This document shows, in pieces, positions 5,791 to 6,884 of a stretch of DNA of 6,884 nt; the stretch's first letter is position 1, and each line of letters begins with the position of its first letter. The stretch lies in contig JAHHQU010000093.1 in the NCBI GenBank assembly GCA_020026225.1, forward strand, positions 1-6,884. The letters are read 5' to 3'. A model generated the notes under the pieces. It did not search any database and was not told where the DNA came from. It worked only from the letters and a program-made list of their open reading frames with translations. Position numbers and translations under genes: made by a program. This DNA is from Phocaeicola sp. (GTDB lineage: Bacteria; Bacteroidota; Bacteroidia; Bacteroidales; Bacteroidaceae).

Positions 5791-6884
5791 ATTGCCACCT
5801 ATGTGACGCAGTGGACCTACGACAGCCACAACCGTCTTCTGGAAATGATCTACCCGGACGAGGAGAAGGTCACTTACTCCTACAACCTCGGCGGTCAGCT
5901 GGAGAAGGTACGCGGCTACAAGTCCTACGGCTATGACTACGTGAACCGCATCGGCTATGACAAGTTCGAGCAGCGCACCTACCTGAAGTACTGCAACGGC
6001 GCGGAGACCTTCTATACCTACGAACCCGCACGCCGCAGGCTGCAGAACCTGACGGTCAACGCAGGCGGCAAGTCCATCATGGACAATGGCTATACCTACG
6101 ATGCCGTGAGCAACGTGCTCAGCGTTGCCAACAAGGCCGCACTTCCCGGAAGCGGAAAGGCAGGCGGACAGATGGCGCATGCCTATACGTATGACGCACT
6201 CTACCGCCTGGCAAGTGCCACGGGAACCTATGCCGGAGCGGACAGCAAGACCGCTTCCTACCGGCTGGATATGGGCTACGACAACATGCACCGCATCGTG
6301 TCAAAGAAACAGCATCTCACACAGCAGGGCGTGCAGTTCGACGGTACGCTCCATGTGGGCTATGACCTGGCCTATACCTACGGCAAGACTGAGGGCAGGA
6401 AGTTCCAGTTGGCCGAAGTGAAGGATGCGAACTACCGCACGGAAGAGAATCCGGATTCCGTGGCCAAGATGGACAACAACCATACCTATACTTACGATGC
6501 CAACGGCAACCTGGTCTATGTCAATACAGGCCGCATCAAGCCGGACGGCACATTGGATTCCACCGCAGCCGAGCGCAAGCTCCGCTGGGACGAGGAGAAC
6601 CGCCTGACGGCTTCCGATGACAACGGCTTCGTGACCAACTACTGGTATGATGCCGACGGTGAACGCACGGTGAAGACCTCCGGTGAGGGTGAACAGCTCT
6701 ACGTGAACTCCGAGTTCGCAGGTGGACGTACCAACACGGCGAAGTTCTCGCTCTACGTCAGTCCTTATCTGGTGGCCAACCAGGGCGGACGCTACACCAA
6801 GCACATCTATATCGGTTCGCAGCGCATCGTTTCCAAGATTGGTGACTTCGCCTCCTACGGTTCCGACCCGAGACGCATCCAGTA
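5743..6884 (+). CDS. Rhs/YD-repeat protein, N-terminus missing, runs off the window
   Basis: An open frame of 380 codons that is still open at the window end. ATG 5743 is the first Met codon after a stop at 5725-5727, but clear Rhs similarity starts near 5794 (ATYVTQWTYD), so the true start is unknown. YD-type repeats, numbered from 5743, include WTYDSHNRL near 24, YTYDAVSNV at 117, YTYDALYRL at 148, GYDNMHRI at 178, YTYDANGNL at 249, and RWDEENRLTASDD at 281 followed by NYWYDADGERTVKTSG. The last part (YVSPYLVANQGGRYTKHIYIG) fits the region just before the RHS-associated core. Rhs proteins form a repeat shell around a variable C-terminal toxin; that toxin would lie outside this window. The signal peptide and most of the shell are absent upstream, so this is a headless fragment: a relic, a silent recombination cassette, or a shortened gene. 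The G+C content is far above its neighbours, which suggests separate origin. Confidence 0.85.
   Translation, partial: MILIHRAVWHQDTLRAIATYVTQWTYDSHNRLLEMIYPDEEKVTYSYNLGGQLEKVRGYKSYGYDYVNRIGYDKFEQRTYLKYCNGAETFYTYEPARRRLQNLTVNAGGKSIMDNGYTYDAVSNVLSVANKAALPGSGKAGGQMAHAYTYDALYRLASATGTYAGADSKTASYRLDMGYDNMHRIVSKKQHLTQQGVQFDGTLHVGYDLAYTYGKTEGRKFQLAEVKDANYRTEENPDSVAKMDNNHTYTYDANGNLVYVNTGRIKPDGTLDSTAAERKLRWDEENRLTASDDNGFVTNYWYDADGERTVKTSGEGEQLYVNSEFAGGRTNTAKFSLYVSPYLVANQGGRYTKHIYIGSQRIVSKIGDFASYGSDPRRIQ

Noticed and set aside
5782..6291. Minus-strand open frame of 169 codons opposite the Rhs core
   Set aside because: Its Val/Ala/Gly-rich product is what the reverse of G+C-rich YD-repeat codons gives; a similar frame at 6301-6804 has the same cause.
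6013..6500. Recurrent CTATACCTACG-like DNA words
   Set aside because: They encode the YTYD motif of the Rhs repeats and need no separate explanation as DNA repeats.

Overview
The window looks like chromosomal DNA from a gut-type Bacteroidales bacterium (Bacteroides, Phocaeicola, Prevotella or a relative). The evidence is three consecutive lipoprotein genes of the type V (FimA/Mfa1-like) pilus kind, weak or absent Shine-Dalgarno sequences at two of the three starts, low G+C in the pilus genes, and a Bacteroidales-style Rhs/YD-repeat sequence. The genus cannot be fixed from this stretch.

Positions 85-5597 form a three-gene, same-strand cluster with short gaps: 58 bases between the first and second genes and 16 between the second and third, using the starts chosen here. 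Gene 1 is a FimB/Mfa2-family lipoprotein, the type normally acting as pilus anchor. Gene 2 is a fimbrillin-like lipoprotein, either the stalk pilin or an accessory subunit. Gene 3 is a 1044-residue DUF4906-type lipoprotein with a fimbrillin-like N-terminus and lectin-like C-terminal modules, the best candidate for the tip adhesin. All three carry lipoprotein signal peptides, as expected for pilins that reach the outer membrane as lipoproteins and then polymerise by strand exchange. No complete promoter, and no terminator after gene 3, could be identified.

After gene 3 the composition changes sharply. On sample lines G+C goes from about 25-38% in the pilus cluster to about 53-57% in the last 1.1 kb. 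That last part encodes the C-proximal core of an Rhs protein with at least six YD repeats and runs off the window end. It has no proper N-terminus. Just upstream lies a short decayed stretch whose frame would join the Rhs frame if one extra G were removed, and which also holds an in-frame TAG. This is probably a headless Rhs fragment left by recombination.

The most striking non-coding signal is inside gene 1. A perfect 14-bp inverted repeat with a 5-base loop, followed directly by eight Ts, sits in the signal-peptide codons. It has the form of an intrinsic terminator and could act as a translation-sensitive attenuator for the pilus cluster. Two other perfect inverted repeats lie in coding sequence: an 18-bp palindrome just after the lipobox codons of gene 2 and an 11-bp stem in gene 3.
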